From the NCBI RefSeq assembly GCF_900108245.1, contig NZ_FNUY01000011.1:124001-188000 (forward strand): a stretch of DNA of 64,000 nucleotides, in the 5' to 3' direction. Within the stretch, counting starts at the first letter, position 1. Every line of letters begins with the position of its first letter. The stretch comes from Allobosea lathyri. Its GTDB lineage: Bacteria > Pseudomonadota > Alphaproteobacteria > Rhizobiales > Beijerinckiaceae. Of the stretch, positions 47,514 to 56,089 are shown piece by piece. The notes below the pieces were generated by a model. That model worked only from the letters and a program-made list of their open reading frames with translations, was not told the DNA's origin and did not search any database. Position numbers and translations under genes: made by a program.

Positions 47514-47690
47514 GCGGGTCTCCTGCGTGAGAATGGAGGGCAAGGCATCGAAAGGCGCCGCGCCCCGGCCTGTAGACGCCACCATCACCCAGTTCCGGCC
47601 ATCTGAAAAATCGCTATTTCGTATCTACATATAAATTTTATCGATACATTGCGTGTTGCCCGAAGCGACGAGAGGCTCGCTGCTGCCGGC
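47514..47690. promoter_or_regulatory. Divergent promoter region with LysR-type inverted repeat
   Basis: 177 bp between the divergent PbfA-like gene and a LysR gene, AT-rich in the middle. GTATC at 47621-47625 and GATAC at 47643-47647 form an inverted repeat with a 17-bp AT-rich spacer. It is the natural place for the LysR protein to act on both genes. Confidence 0.5.
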
Positions 47691-48587
47691 ATGAGTTTGG
47701 ATGTCTCCATGCGCTACGTTCAGCTTCGCGCCTTCCACCATGTCGCCATTGCCGGCGGCTTCTCGCGCGCAGCGCATGACCTGCACCTGAGCCAGCCGGC
47801 GATCTCGGATCAGGTCCGCAAGCTCGAAGAGGAGTACGACGTCCTGCTCTTCAGTCGGCAGCACAAGCAGGTCGCGCTGACGCCGATGGGCGAAAGGCTG
47901 CTCGCCATGACGCATCGGTTGTTCGATGCGGAAAGCGACGCGCTGGATCTGCTGTCGGAGTCGCGCGCGCTGCGGACAGGGCAGTTGCGACTGGTGGCCG
48001 ACTCCGTGCACCACGTGCTGCATGTGGTGAGCGCCTTCCGCGAGCGCTATCCGGGCGTCCAGATGACGATCTGGACCGGCAACACCGAAACCGGCGTAGC
48101 GCAGCTGATGAGCTACGAGGCCGACATCGCCGTATTGGGCGACGTGGCGCCAAGCCGCGATTTCGAGACGATCTCGCTGAATGCCACGCCGATCATCGCC
48201 TTTGTCACAGCTGAGCATCCCGTCGCGGTGCGGGCCTCGCTATCATTTGCCGACCTGGCCGACCTCCCGCTCGTCATGCGCGAGCGCGGCTCGCGGACGC
48301 GGCGGATGCTCGAACAGAGGGCGGCAGAGAATGGCGTGACCTTGCGCTTCGCCATCGAGGTGGAGGGCCGCGAGGCCGTCCGCGATGTCGTCGCCACAGG
48401 CGCCGGCATCGGCTTCGTCTCCGAGGCGGAATTCGTGCCCGGGCAAGGGCTGACGCGCATTCCGCTCAGCGGCCCCCCGATCCTGATGGAGGAGGCACTG
48501 ATCTGCCTGCGCGACCGCCGGGAGAGCAAGACGATCAAAGCCTTCCTCGACATCGCCCGCGATCTCAGGGAGCGCGGAGGCGGCTGA
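47691..48587 (+). CDS. LysR-type regulator, second of the AEP region
   Basis: 298 aa from the ATG at 47691; starts at 47649 (TTG) and 47709 are alternatives, none with a clear ribosome site. HTH at about residues 8-66 (GFSRAAHDLHLSQPAISDQVRKLEEEYDVLLFSR) and an effector domain after 95. Divergent from the PbfA-like gene. Clear paralogue of the LysR protein encoded at 34482-35366, so the cluster is framed by two related regulators, perhaps one for AEP and one for hydroxy-AEP. Confidence 0.87.
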   Translation: MSLDVSMRYVQLRAFHHVAIAGGFSRAAHDLHLSQPAISDQVRKLEEEYDVLLFSRQHKQVALTPMGERLLAMTHRLFDAESDALDLLSESRALRTGQLRLVADSVHHVLHVVSAFRERYPGVQMTIWTGNTETGVAQLMSYEADIAVLGDVAPSRDFETISLNATPIIAFVTAEHPVAVRASLSFADLADLPLVMRERGSRTRRMLEQRAAENGVTLRFAIEVEGREAVRDVVATGAGIGFVSEAEFVPGQGLTRIPLSGPPILMEEALICLRDRRESKTIKAFLDIARDLRERGGG

Positions 48588-48590
48588 GTT

Positions 48591-48960
48591 CTAGCCCTCG
48601 GTGTACCCAACCGAACCGCGGGTTCGATGGACCGCGACGAGCACGATCTCGCACCGCCTCAAGCAACGCCTCAAGCAACTCCCGGCACGTCGTCCGCGCT
48701 GCGACCTCGCGCGAGGGCGAGGGCGAGGGCGAGGAGAGCATCCCCGAGGAGATAGCGGCCGACCGTGCACGACCCGGGCACTGACCGACAGGCAAACGAG
48801 AGGGACCACCCACAGGATGCGGCAGGGTGCGATCACCTCGTCGTGGCTCTCTCGCCCCATCACAGCGTGGCCAGCCTCGTGGATCGCGGCTTGGGGCAGT
48901 TCCGCCGGCAGGCGCTGATCATCGTCCCGAAACCAGCGCGCCCACCGGAAAACGCGACTG
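48591..48960 (-). pseudogene. Possible remnant of an HEAGH-type zinc metalloprotease
   Basis: A minus-strand open frame contains AAIHEAGHAVMG (the HEAGH codons at 48864-48881), the zinc-site motif of FtsH/M41-like and related peptidases. After about 40 further residues the frame turns into arginine/proline repeats where the DNA has simple tandem repeats, while another frame reads a plausible helix (CRELLEALLEAVRDRARR). This pattern suggests decay with frameshifts. A chance motif cannot be excluded. Confidence 0.3.
48656..48734. repeat. Two simple tandem repeats
   Basis: GCCTCAAGCAAC occurs twice in tandem (48656-48667 and 48668-48679), and GCGAGG four times in tandem (48711-48734). Both are perfect. 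They lie in the gene-poor stretch after the second LysR gene. Confidence 0.8.
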
Positions 48961-48989
48961 CCCCCGACGCGTATCGCCCGATAGCCGCC

Positions 48990-49312
48990 ACGACAGATAA
49001 TATGATTCTTTTCTGCATATAGCGAAAATAATAACGCTCGCAATTAATAGATTGATCAGAATTTAGGGCTAGTAGCTACGTAACGTCAATTGGGATTTTT
49101 ATTCGAATAACTTAGCCAACATCATCGTAAATTCCCTAGTGTAGCCTCCTTATCGATTCTATCGTTAGCCATGTAAACAGGATATATACTAATTATACTT
49201 ATTATAATTATCTTTAGACGACTATCATTCTGCAATTATATAACTCACAAATATACATTAGAATTATTATAAACTCCACGACGTAAATCGAGCCTAAGCG
49301 GAGAAGAGTGTA
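48990..49312 (+). promoter_or_regulatory. AT-rich island upstream of the chemotaxis operon
   Basis: About 320 bp of strikingly AT-rich DNA with no gene, in contrast to the GC-rich surroundings. It holds a perfect 8-bp inverted repeat TAATTATA / TATAATTA (49190-49210, 5-nt spacer), whose right arm contains a perfect TATAAT. Likely the promoter and control region of the operon starting at 49313, and a candidate target of an AT-binding silencer such as the MucR type of alphaproteobacteria. Confidence 0.6.
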
Positions 49313-49609
49313 GTGACAATTGAGACATTCATCTTACCGGTCGATTGCTCCTTGCGATCGATCAGGCCGCTTCATGCCGAAATGGCAGCCGCCTTCCAGG
49401 CGGAAGGCGACCTCACGCTCGATTGCTCCGCACTGGCGACCTGCGATCTCACCGTCGCGCAGCTTCTGGTCTCGGCGACGCGGACGGCCGCGACGACCGG
49501 CAGGACCCTGCGCCTGGCGGCGGTGCCGGCGGCGCTGGCGACAGTCCTGGCGCGGGCGGGTCTCGCCTTGTCGCCTGCCGCCGACCGCCTTCTCATCAGC
49601 GAGGTTTGA
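49313..49609 (+). CDS. STAS-domain protein of the chemotaxis operon
   Basis: 98 aa, GTG start with GGAGA 8 nt upstream. The fold is that of anti-sigma-factor antagonists (IETFILPVDCSLRSIRPLHAEMAAAF, then LTLDCSALATCDLTVAQLLVSATRTA). At the place of the phosphorylated Ser in the SpoIIAA motif D-S-S-G, this protein has D-L-T, so classical Ser control is doubtful. Small STAS proteins at the head of che operons are common; their role in signalling is not established. Confidence 0.8.
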   Translation: MTIETFILPVDCSLRSIRPLHAEMAAAFQAEGDLTLDCSALATCDLTVAQLLVSATRTAATTGRTLRLAAVPAALATVLARAGLALSPAADRLLISEV

Positions 49610-49614
49610 CTGTC

Positions 49615-49980
49615 ATGGCGACGATACTCACCGTCGACGATTCCCCCAGCGTGCGGCAGATGATCAAGCTCGTGCTGGGACCGGCCGGCCATACCGTGGT
49701 CGAGGCCGGCGACGGCTCGGAAGGACTGGCCAGGGCCAAGGCGCAAAGCTTCGACCTCGTCATCACCGACCTCAACATGCCCGTGATGAACGGCATGCAG
49801 ATGATCCGGGGCTTGCGCGCCCTGCCCGCCCTCACGGGCGTGCCCATCGTCTTCCTGACCACGGAATCAGACGACGCGGTCAAGCAGGAGGCCAAGGCCG
49901 CTGGCGCGACCGGCTGGATCACCAAGCCGTTCAAGCCCGAACAGCTGCTCGCCGTCGTCGCCAAGCTGGTGAGGGTCTGA
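49615..49980 (+). CDS. cheY: Chemotaxis response regulator CheY
   Basis: 121 aa single receiver domain. Acidic pair D8-D9, phosphorylation site D52 (VITDLNMP), Thr in FLTTES near 82 and Lys in TKPF near 104 are all present. It has no output domain, so it acts by protein binding, either at the flagellar motor or on another target. The stop overlaps the cheA start (TGATG). Confidence 0.92.
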   Translation: MATILTVDDSPSVRQMIKLVLGPAGHTVVEAGDGSEGLARAKAQSFDLVITDLNMPVMNGMQMIRGLRALPALTGVPIVFLTTESDDAVKQEAKAAGATGWITKPFKPEQLLAVVAKLVRV

Positions 49981-52028
49981 TGGAACTCGATCCGACAGAG
50001 ATTTTCCGCCAGGAAGCCGCCGAACTGCTCGACAGCCTGGAGACCGTCCTGCTCGATCTCGGGCAAACCCCGCAGGACCGGGACCTGATCGACGCCGCCT
50101 TCCGCGCCCTACACACCATCAAGGGCTCCGGCGCCATGTTCGGCTTCGACAGGGTCGCAGCCTTCACCCATGATTTCGAGACCGCCTTCGACCTGATCCG
50201 CAAGGGCAAGATCGACGCCTCCGGCGACATCGTCACGGTCTCGCTTGCCGCCAAGGACTATATCCGCACCCTGATCGACGACCCCGACTCGACCGACCCG
50301 ATCATCGGCGAGGCGATCGTCGAGGAACTGCAACGCGCGATCGGCGGCCTCGGCGCATCTGCAGAGGTCGCGCCGGCCGCCTCCGAGGATCTCGACGCGC
50401 CAGCCGCTCCCGCGCTCGCCGGGTGGCGGGTCGAGATCGGCTTCGACCCCACAATCCCGTGCAACGGCACCAACCCGCTCGTCCTGCTGGATGATCTGCG
50501 CGCGCTCGGCCCCTGCACCGTCATCGCCGATCTCGATGCCGTTCCCGAACTCTCCGGGCTCGATCCGGAGGCCTGTCTGATCGGCTGGACTGTCACGCTT
50601 CACGGCGCTTGCACGAAGGAGGATGTCGAGGATGTCTTCATGTTCGTGCGCGACGAGATGAAGCTGACGATCACCGCGCTGGACGGCCCTTCGGCCCAAA
50701 CGCCTGCGCAGGAGTGGGCGCCGCTCGACATGTCGATGCCTGCCGCCGTCATGGTAGTGAAGTCGCTGCCGGCAGTTGAAGCGCCACCGGCGGCCGTCGA
50801 GCGCCCGGTTCCGGAGAAGGCCGAGTTCGCCCGCCGCAGCGAGGACAAGGGCTCGACTGTGCGGGTTCAGGCCGAGCGTCTCGACGAACTGATGGATCGC
50901 GTCGGCGAACTGGTCATCGCCCAGGCAAGGCTCAGCCAGCTCGCCCATTCCGGCACCGACCTTGCGATCAAGGCAATCGCCGAGGATATCGAGCGCCTGG
51001 CATCGGGCCTGCGCGACTCGACCATGGGCGTGCGCATGGTGCCGATGGGCTCGCTCTTCGGCCGCTTCCGCCGCCTCGTCCACGATCTGTCGCGCGATCT
51101 CGGCAAGCCCGTCGACTTCGTCACCGTCGGCGAGGACACCGAACTCGACAAAACCATGATCGAGCGCCTGGCCGATCCGCTGGTCCATCTCATCCGCAAC
51201 GCCATCGACCATGGCATCGAGCCGGCGCAGCAGCGCGGCCAGACCAGCAAATCGCCGACCGGACGCATCGAACTCGCGGCCCGCTATGTCGGCGCGCAGG
51301 TGCTGGTCACCGTGCAGGACGATGGCGCCGGCCTCGATACCGCCCGCATCCGCGCCAAGGCCGAGGAGCAGGGCCTGATCGTGCCGGGCACGCCGCTCTC
51401 CGAGCACGACATCCACCAGCTCCTGTTCCATCCGGGCTTCTCGACCGCCAAAACGATCTCGGCCCTGTCGGGTCGCGGCGTCGGGATGGACGTGGTCAAG
51501 CGCACGATCGAGGCGATGCGCGGCACGATCGAGCTCACGACGATCCCCGGCCATGGCTCGTCCGTCACGCTGCGGCTGCCGCTGACGCTTGCGATCATCG
51601 AGGGCTTGCTGATCCGGGTCGGCGAAGGCCGCTACATCATCCCGCTTTCGGCGGTGGAGGAATGCGTCGAGCTGACCGCCGCCGACGAGGCGCGCGCCAG
51701 GGGCCGCAGCTTCCTGACCGTGCGCGGCGATCTCGTGCCCTTCCTGCGCCTGCGCGATCTCTTCGACGCCGAAGGCGAGGTTGCGCCTTATCAGAAGGTC
51801 ATCATCACCACGATGGGCGATACCCGCGTCGGCCTCGTCGTCGACCAGATCATCGGCAGCCACCAGACCGTGATCAAGTCGCTCTCCAAGCTCCATTCCG
51901 ACGTCACAATGTTCTCCGGCGCCACCATCCTCGGCGATGGCTCGGCCGCCCTGATCCTCGACGTCGCCCAGCTCGTCACGCTCGGCCAGAGCCGCGTCGA
52001 CAATGACAGAACGTCGGAGGCCGCGTGA
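49980..52028 (+). CDS. cheA: Chemotaxis histidine kinase CheA
   Basis: 682 aa. HPt domain with the phosphorylated His45 (FRALHTIKGSGAMFGF), a linker/P2-like region at about residues 120-290, dimerisation at about 300-360 (RLDELMDRVGELVIAQARLSQL), ATP-binding domain at about 365-545 with N-box HLIRNAIDHGIE and G boxes DDGAGLD and GRGVGMDVV, and a CheW-like domain at about 550-675. All catalytic parts are present. Overlaps cheY and cheW. Confidence 0.95.
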   Translation: MELDPTEIFRQEAAELLDSLETVLLDLGQTPQDRDLIDAAFRALHTIKGSGAMFGFDRVAAFTHDFETAFDLIRKGKIDASGDIVTVSLAAKDYIRTLIDDPDSTDPIIGEAIVEELQRAIGGLGASAEVAPAASEDLDAPAAPALAGWRVEIGFDPTIPCNGTNPLVLLDDLRALGPCTVIADLDAVPELSGLDPEACLIGWTVTLHGACTKEDVEDVFMFVRDEMKLTITALDGPSAQTPAQEWAPLDMSMPAAVMVVKSLPAVEAPPAAVERPVPEKAEFARRSEDKGSTVRVQAERLDELMDRVGELVIAQARLSQLAHSGTDLAIKAIAEDIERLASGLRDSTMGVRMVPMGSLFGRFRRLVHDLSRDLGKPVDFVTVGEDTELDKTMIERLADPLVHLIRNAIDHGIEPAQQRGQTSKSPTGRIELAARYVGAQVLVTVQDDGAGLDTARIRAKAEEQGLIVPGTPLSEHDIHQLLFHPGFSTAKTISALSGRGVGMDVVKRTIEAMRGTIELTTIPGHGSSVTLRLPLTLAIIEGLLIRVGEGRYIIPLSAVEECVELTAADEARARGRSFLTVRGDLVPFLRLRDLFDAEGEVAPYQKVIITTMGDTRVGLVVDQIIGSHQTVIKSLSKLHSDVTMFSGATILGDGSAALILDVAQLVTLGQSRVDNDRTSEAA

Positions 52029-52510
52029 TGCAGCAGATCCAGACCTGCGAGCCTGCGGGCAATCAGCCGCCAGCCTCCGAGATCCGGCTACAGGTGCTGA
52101 TGGTCGGGCTCGGCAACGAGATCCTCGCGATCGAGACCGACATGGTCCGCGAGATCATCGACCCGGTTCCCGCCACCCGGGTCGCCGGGGCGCGGACCTT
52201 CCTGCCGGCCCTGATCAATGTGCGCGGCAACGTCATTCCGCTAGCCGATCTGCGCCTGCGCTTCGGCATGCCGGCAGCGCCCGCGACAGCCGACACCCGC
52301 ATCGTCGTCGTCGAGATCGAGATCGACGGCGATCCCGTGACGCTCGGCATTCTCGCCGACAAGGTCTTCGAGGTCACCGAAGTATCGAGCAGGCATACAC
52401 AGCAGACGCCGCGTCTCGGATCGCAATGGCGCCCTGAATTTATTCGCTTCATCACCAAATGGAACGACGAATTCGTCATAATCCCCGATATGGCGCGGAC
52501 CCTGGGCTGA
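52028..52510 (+). CDS. cheW: Chemotaxis coupling protein CheW
   Basis: 160 aa from the ATG at 52028, overlapping the cheA stop by one base. The CheW SH3-like double barrel is recognisable from LMVGLGNEILAIETDMVREIIDP (residues about 24-46) and ALINVRGNVIPLADLRLRFG near 63. One of two CheW proteins in the operon; it is only moderately similar to the other. Confidence 0.92.
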   Translation: MQQIQTCEPAGNQPPASEIRLQVLMVGLGNEILAIETDMVREIIDPVPATRVAGARTFLPALINVRGNVIPLADLRLRFGMPAAPATADTRIVVVEIEIDGDPVTLGILADKVFEVTEVSSRHTQQTPRLGSQWRPEFIRFITKWNDEFVIIPDMARTLG

Positions 52511-52546
52511 CAACATCAACCGAAATCATTCCAAGAGAGGGTAACA

Positions 52547-54625
52547 ATGCGCTTCACTATCAAAGCTAAGCTAGCACTAACCTTCGGCGCGGTGATCGCG
52601 CTCTCGGCCGCTTCCGGCATGCTATCCTATGTCAAGCTTTCGGAGATGGCCGAGGCACAGACGGACCTCGTGACGTCACAGGTGCGTCTCGACAAGATCG
52701 CCGACCTGTCGAGCGCAATGCAGGCCTCACTGCGTCAGGAAAAAGACGCGATCCTGTTCACCACTCAGAAAGAAACCGAAGACATGGCCGCCGTGGCGGT
52801 CGCCACGCGCGGCGAATTCCAAAATGTTCGCGATGCCCTTTACGGGATGGCGACTGATGAAGGCAAGCGTCGCTTGACCGAAATGGCTCCGAAGGCCAAG
52901 CGTGTCTTCGATGCGCAGGATCAGGCGCTGTCCAATGCCAAACTGAATTCGAATAATCGCAGCGCCCTGCTCTGGGCTACAGAAATGCCTGCTACGCGCA
53001 AGGTTTTCGAAGACGAGATGAACGGCGCCTTGTCCGCTCTCGGCGCTCTCGACAGCCAGGACGCTGCGAAGGCAGCGAGCGTGCTTCAAGCGGCACGTGC
53101 GGCCAATAGCAGCGTGCTGTTGCAGTTGAGCCAGACAATGATGTCTGGTTCGTTGAGCGAACTGAGCGACGGTCTGAAGGCCTACGCCGCCGAACTCGCC
53201 TCGACTCGCGCTCTCATTGCGAGCGCGGTCACGGCGATGTCCTCGGTCGGCGTCTCCAGCGATGCGGTCAACACGCAGTTTACCCGCGTCGTCGACCTGG
53301 TCGAGCGTATCACGGGCATTCTGAAAGGTGGCGGCAACATCAAGGCCGTCGAGACGACGACCGGCGAAGGCCGCCTGGCGGCAAACGACGTAATAAAGTC
53401 TCTTGCGGAATATGCCGATTTCATCATGGATCAGGCGAATGCAGGCGCCAAGGCGGCCGCCGAGCAGGCGGCGTTCACGAAAACGCTGCTGATCGGCATG
53501 CTGCTCGGCTCGCTGGCATTCGCCCTCGCCGCAGCGCTGTGGATCGCGATCAGCATCAGCCGCGGCCTCAACAGCGCCGTCAACGCCGCCGGCTCGATCG
53601 CTCAGGGCGACCTGACGCAGACAGTCGAACTCAAGGGCAATGACGAGATCACCGATCTGCTGCGCGCCGTCGACGGCATGTCGGGCAAGCTTCGCGAGAT
53701 CGTCGGTCAGGTGAACACCGCCGCCGACAACATGTCGTCGGGGTCTCAGGAATTGTCGGCGAGCGCCGAGCAGCTCTCGCAGGGCTCGACCGAGCAGGCG
53801 GCCTCGACCGAGGAAGCCTCGTCCTCGATGGAGGAGATGGCGGCCAATGTGAAGCAGAACGCCGAGAACGCCGCGACCACCGAGAAGATGGCCGCTCAGT
53901 CGGCCAGGGACGCGGAAGCCTCCGGCATGGCCGTCGGCAAGGCCGTCGATGCGATGCAGACCATCGCCCAGAAGATCAACATCGTTCAGGAGATCGCCCG
54001 CCAGACCGACCTGCTGGCGCTCAACGCCGCGGTCGAGGCGGCCCGCGCCGGCGAGCATGGCCGTGGCTTCGCTGTGGTTGCTTCGGAAGTCCGCAAGCTC
54101 GCCGAGCGCAGCCAGGCTGCGGCGGCCGAGATCGGCACGCTTTCGGTCGATACTGTGAAGGTCGCGCAAGAGGCGGGCTCGATGCTCGCCAGGCTGGTGC
54201 CAGACATCAAGAAGACCGCCGAACTGGTCGAGGAAATCACCGCCGCCTGCCGCGAGCAGGATGTCGGCTCGACCCAGATCAACCAGGCCATCCAGCAGCT
54301 CGACAAGGTCACCCAGCAGAACGCAGCCGCCTCCGAGCAGGTCTCCGCCACCTCCGAGGAGCTCGCTGCACAGGCCGTGCAGCTCCAGGACGCAATCGCC
54401 TTCTTCCGGATCGACGGCGATGGCGCCAAGCCGGCCGCCCAGCCGATCGCGATCGACAACGCGGTCAGGCAGCTGCGCGGCAAGGCCGGTACGATGGCGG
54501 TCGCCATCCAGCCGAGGAAGCCGACAGCCGCGTCTCGTCCCGGAAAGAAGGTCGCCAATGGCGGCTTCGCCTTCGACCTCGACAGCGGCGAAGACCAGCA
54601 CGACGCCGCGTTCCGCCGCAGCTGA
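52547..54625 (+). CDS. Methyl-accepting chemotaxis protein
   Basis: 692 aa. First membrane helix at about residues 8-29, a mostly helical periplasmic domain at about 30-310 without a PAS or Cache signature, second helix at about 313-336, HAMP at about 337-390, and the signalling hairpin with its tip at about 480-520 (ARQTDLLALNAAVEAARAGEHGRGFAVVASEVRKLAERS). No C-terminal CheR-docking pentapeptide; the tail after about 610 is polar and disordered. Located between two cheW genes, so it probably signals through this cluster's CheA. Confidence 0.95.
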   Translation: MRFTIKAKLALTFGAVIALSAASGMLSYVKLSEMAEAQTDLVTSQVRLDKIADLSSAMQASLRQEKDAILFTTQKETEDMAAVAVATRGEFQNVRDALYGMATDEGKRRLTEMAPKAKRVFDAQDQALSNAKLNSNNRSALLWATEMPATRKVFEDEMNGALSALGALDSQDAAKAASVLQAARAANSSVLLQLSQTMMSGSLSELSDGLKAYAAELASTRALIASAVTAMSSVGVSSDAVNTQFTRVVDLVERITGILKGGGNIKAVETTTGEGRLAANDVIKSLAEYADFIMDQANAGAKAAAEQAAFTKTLLIGMLLGSLAFALAAALWIAISISRGLNSAVNAAGSIAQGDLTQTVELKGNDEITDLLRAVDGMSGKLREIVGQVNTAADNMSSGSQELSASAEQLSQGSTEQAASTEEASSSMEEMAANVKQNAENAATTEKMAAQSARDAEASGMAVGKAVDAMQTIAQKINIVQEIARQTDLLALNAAVEAARAGEHGRGFAVVASEVRKLAERSQAAAAEIGTLSVDTVKVAQEAGSMLARLVPDIKKTAELVEEITAACREQDVGSTQINQAIQQLDKVTQQNAAASEQVSATSEELAAQAVQLQDAIAFFRIDGDGAKPAAQPIAIDNAVRQLRGKAGTMAVAIQPRKPTAASRPGKKVANGGFAFDLDSGEDQHDAAFRRS

Positions 54626-54633
54626 CGGCAGTC

Positions 54634-54663
54634 CCCGGCTCGGCCTCTCGGGGCCGAGCCGGG
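54634..54663 (+). terminator. 12-bp perfect hairpin after the chemoreceptor gene
   Basis: CCCGGCTCGGCC pairs perfectly with GGCCGAGCCGGG around a 6-nt loop, starting 8 nt after the stop. The strongest hairpin seen in the window. There is no U-tract (CTTCCGG follows), so partial termination or 3'-end protection of receptor mRNA is likely. Confidence 0.65.
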
Positions 54664-54717
54664 CTTCCGGCCGCGCCGACCGTCCCCACGCCCTTCCGCG
54701 ATCAAAGCGAGGCCATC

Positions 54718-55200
54718 ATGGCTGACACGGCCCAATACCTGACGCTCGGCATCGATCAGGAGCTCTTCGGCATCGATATCCGCAATGTCCGCGAGATTCT
54801 GGACATGCGGCCGATCTCGAAGCTGCCGCATTCCCCGGAATTCCTGCTCGGCATGATCGACGTGCGCGGCACCGGTTACCCCATCGTCGACCTGCGCGCC
54901 AAGCTCGGACTGCCGCGCAGGGAACCCGACGATGCCACCCGCATCATCATCCTCGACGTGCCGGTAAAGGGCCGCACGCTCGGCGTCGGCTTCGTCGCCG
55001 ACCGCGTCTTCGAGGTCACCGGCCTCGATGCCGACCAGACCGAGGCCGCTCCCGATGTCGGCGGCCGCTGGCAGTCGAACTACATCGCCGGCATCGGCCG
55101 CAAGGGCGAGGCTTTCATCGTCGTGTTCGATCTCGAACGCCTGATGCAATCCGACGACATACCGGCTCTCGATGGCCTGTCGATCGACCGGGCCGCCTGA
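54718..55200 (+). CDS. cheW: Chemotaxis coupling protein CheW, second copy
   Basis: 160 aa. QYLTLGIDQELFGIDIRNVREILDM at the N-terminus and FLLGMIDVRGTGYPIVDLRAKLGL near 42 are typical CheW. It follows the receptor gene after a 92-bp gap containing the hairpin. Together with the copy at 52028 it may give receptor arrays of mixed composition. Confidence 0.93.
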   Translation: MADTAQYLTLGIDQELFGIDIRNVREILDMRPISKLPHSPEFLLGMIDVRGTGYPIVDLRAKLGLPRREPDDATRIIILDVPVKGRTLGVGFVADRVFEVTGLDADQTEAAPDVGGRWQSNYIAGIGRKGEAFIVVFDLERLMQSDDIPALDGLSIDRAA

Positions 55201-55204
55201 ACCG

Positions 55205-56089
55205 GTGCATGCCTTGCAAACCGATCTCAACGACCAACTCGCCGACAGGCATTTCGCGGGAATCGCCGAGGTCATCGAGAGGCGGGTCGGCATCAAGCTG
55301 CCGCAGACGAAGCGGACGATGGTCGAGGGGCGGCTGCGCAAGCGCGTCCGCGCGCTGGGACTCACCGGGCTCGGGGCCTATGGCGCGCAGCTGTTCGACA
55401 AGGGCGGCCTCGACAGTGAGCTGGTCCATCTCATCGACTGCGTGACGACGAACAAGACCGACTTCTTCCGCGAGCCCAGCCATTTCGAGTTCCTGCGCGA
55501 CGTCGCCGTGCCAGAACTGGCCAGGCGTCAAAGTCCCCGCCCCTTGAGCCTCAAGGTTTGGAGCGCGGCGTCCTCCTCCGGCGCCGAGGCCTATACCGCC
55601 GCCATGGTGCTGCAGGACATGATCAACGCCGGCAAGCATTTGCGCTTCTCGATCCTCGGAACCGATATCTCGACCGAAATGCTCGAACAGGCGCGCAAGG
55701 CCGTTTACCCCTGCGACTTCGTCGTCCCCGTGCCGGCCCCGATGCAGCAGCGCTATCTCATGCGATCGCGGGATCCGCGCAAGGACGTCGTGCGCGTCTC
55801 GCCGGAACTACGCCGGCAGGTGCATTTCGAACGCCTGAACCTGATGGACGACAACTACCCCTTCGACCGCGACGTCGACGTGATCTTCTGCCGTAACGTG
55901 CTGATCTATTTCGACACGCCGACGCAGCAGCGGGTCTTGTCGCGTCTGATCTCCCATCTGCGCCCTGGCGGCTTCCTGATCCTGGGTCATTCGGAATCGA
56001 TGGCAGGCAGCGCCCTTCCAAGCCTGCGAACGATCATTCCGACGATCTATCAAGCCGGCACCTCGATATCGAGGAGGTCGGCAGCATGA
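55205..56089 (+). CDS. cheR: Chemotaxis protein methyltransferase CheR
   Basis: 294 aa from the GTG at 55205, five bases after the cheW stop, giving MHALQTDLNDQL. N-terminal helical domain (to about residue 80), then the S-adenosylmethionine-binding fold (KVWSAASSSGAEAYTAAMVL near 118, ILGTDISTEML near 151, DVIFCRNVLIYFD near 225). Methylates receptor glutamates. The cheB start overlaps its stop. Confidence 0.93.
   Translation: MHALQTDLNDQLADRHFAGIAEVIERRVGIKLPQTKRTMVEGRLRKRVRALGLTGLGAYGAQLFDKGGLDSELVHLIDCVTTNKTDFFREPSHFEFLRDVAVPELARRQSPRPLSLKVWSAASSSGAEAYTAAMVLQDMINAGKHLRFSILGTDISTEMLEQARKAVYPCDFVVPVPAPMQQRYLMRSRDPRKDVVRVSPELRRQVHFERLNLMDDNYPFDRDVDVIFCRNVLIYFDTPTQQRVLSRLISHLRPGGFLILGHSESMAGSALPSLRTIIPTIYQAGTSISRRSAA

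Noticed and set aside
48656..48734. CRISPR-like array
   Set aside because: The repeats are 12 bp and 6 bp in direct tandem with no unique spacers; simple sequence repeats only.
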